DNA of 37,729 bases, taken from positions 1-37,729 of the forward strand of contig DXGZ01000036.1 in NCBI GenBank assembly GCA_019113645.1. Direction: 5' to 3'. Positions 37,392 to 37,729 of the stretch are shown piece after piece. This DNA is from Candidatus Mediterraneibacter vanvlietii (lineage in GTDB: Bacteria; Bacillota; Clostridia; Lachnospirales; Lachnospiraceae). Position 1 is the first letter of the stretch. Each line of letters starts with the position of its first letter. A model generated the notes under the pieces. That model saw only the letters and a list, made by a program, of their open reading frames with translations, searched no databases and was not told the DNA's origin. The translations under genes were made by a program, and so were the position numbers.

Positions 37392-37473
37392 CAACAGTTC
37401 CGCTATTTAGTTAATTAGATTCGCTGACTTTTGAGACGATATTTCCGAAAACAGGGGAGCATTTTAAGACGTA

Positions 37474-37686
37474 TTCTGCTGAGGCTGAGGGTATGGGCAG
37501 GCTTCCGCTCCAGGGCCTAAGTGAATCTAAGAAGTTCCGGACATGGACTAAATGCAGGGACAGACGGCGAGCAACTCGCTTTGCTCAAACAATCTCGCCG
37601 TCTGCCCTAACGTCCATGTCCGGAACTTCAAGAATCACTAAACCCCTTCCGAAGTCACCCTGCCCACACCCTCAGCCTCAGCAGAA
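37474..37686. repeat. Giant imperfect palindrome (~213 bp)
   Basis: Nested inverted repeats pair from outside in: 37474-37492 (ttctgctgaggctgagggt) with 37668-37686; gggcagg with cctgccc; the 17-base arms aagttccggacatggac and gtccatgtccggaactt, which pair perfectly; and cagacggcgag with ctcgccgtctg around a ~20-base centre. It would form a huge RNA hairpin or DNA cruciform after the lactonase gene. No gene is apparent in it. It may be a MITE, an attenuator or a very strong terminator-like structure. Confidence 0.8.
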
Positions 37687-37729
37687 AGTTTCTTGAAATA
37701 GGGGCTGTTTTCTGCTTTATCGGCTGGGA

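Noticed and set aside
37493-37696. 67-codon open frame in the terminal palindrome
   Set aside because: It lies completely within the inverted repeat, lacks a ribosome binding site and has no recognisable domain.

Overview
The window reads as chromosomal DNA of an anaerobic, low-to-mid GC Firmicute, most likely a gut Clostridia of the Lachnospiraceae type. The grounds are strong AGGAGG ribosome binding sites, a V/A-type ATPase in place of an F-type one, PTS beta-glucoside genes, a TPP-riboswitch ThiT transporter, a BaiCD/2,4-dienoyl-CoA-reductase-like flavoenzyme and a YhgE/Pip protein. The genus is inferred, not demonstrated.

Layout. (1) 1-5100, plus strand: the 3' end of a PTS EIIC permease; a YtrA-type GntR regulator with an ABC exporter pair; a remnant of a secreted protein; a class II Fic protein whose catalytic His is Gln; a P1/DmpA-family peptidase; and a 363-bp MITE-like element with palindromic arms. 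(2) 5082-15116, minus strand: a complete V/A-type ATPase operon transcribed in the order H/G-C-I-K-F-E-A-B-D. Four foreign genes sit between B and D: an MNT nucleotidyltransferase and HEPN toxin-antitoxin pair, a stand-alone FakA/YloV C-terminal-like domain and a DUF5655 protein. (3) 15200-16800: trmB, a possible Cys-rich micro-ORF, tRNA-Lys(CTT) and an IS3-like orfA remnant. (4) 16811-20650: a TetR regulator divergent from a large YhgE/Pip exporter, then a strong promoter, a folded leader and a MoaE-like gene. (5) 20811-24220, mostly minus: a D-2-hydroxyacid dehydrogenase, an AraC regulator, a divergent 65-aa protein of unknown function, and a MerR regulator. (6) 24385-29694, plus: a 1157-aa fusion (old-yellow-enzyme/FAD reductase + extended SDR + zinc ribbon) behind a textbook MerR-type promoter, a zinc-ribbon protein translationally coupled to a protein kinase, and a YedK/HMCES protein. 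(7) 29763-30713: a TPP riboswitch and thiT. (8) 30695-37391: a DeoR regulator divergent from an apparent operon of PTS EIICB, GH1 6-phospho-beta-glucosidase, two tandem NTF2-like proteins and an AHL-lactonase-like metallo-beta-lactamase protein. The window closes with an imperfect palindrome of about 213 bp.

The best candidates for undescribed biology are the three-module flavoenzyme with its MerR switch, and the glycoside cluster, where uptake and phospho-glucosidase genes are coupled to two NTF2-fold proteins and a lactonase. The cluster is suggestive of import, deglycosylation and further processing of a plant or drug glycoside aglycone. The toxin-antitoxin pair inside the ATPase operon, the zinc-ribbon/kinase pair and the folded leader before the MoaE-like gene also deserve attention. 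All functional statements come from motif reading; no database search was run.
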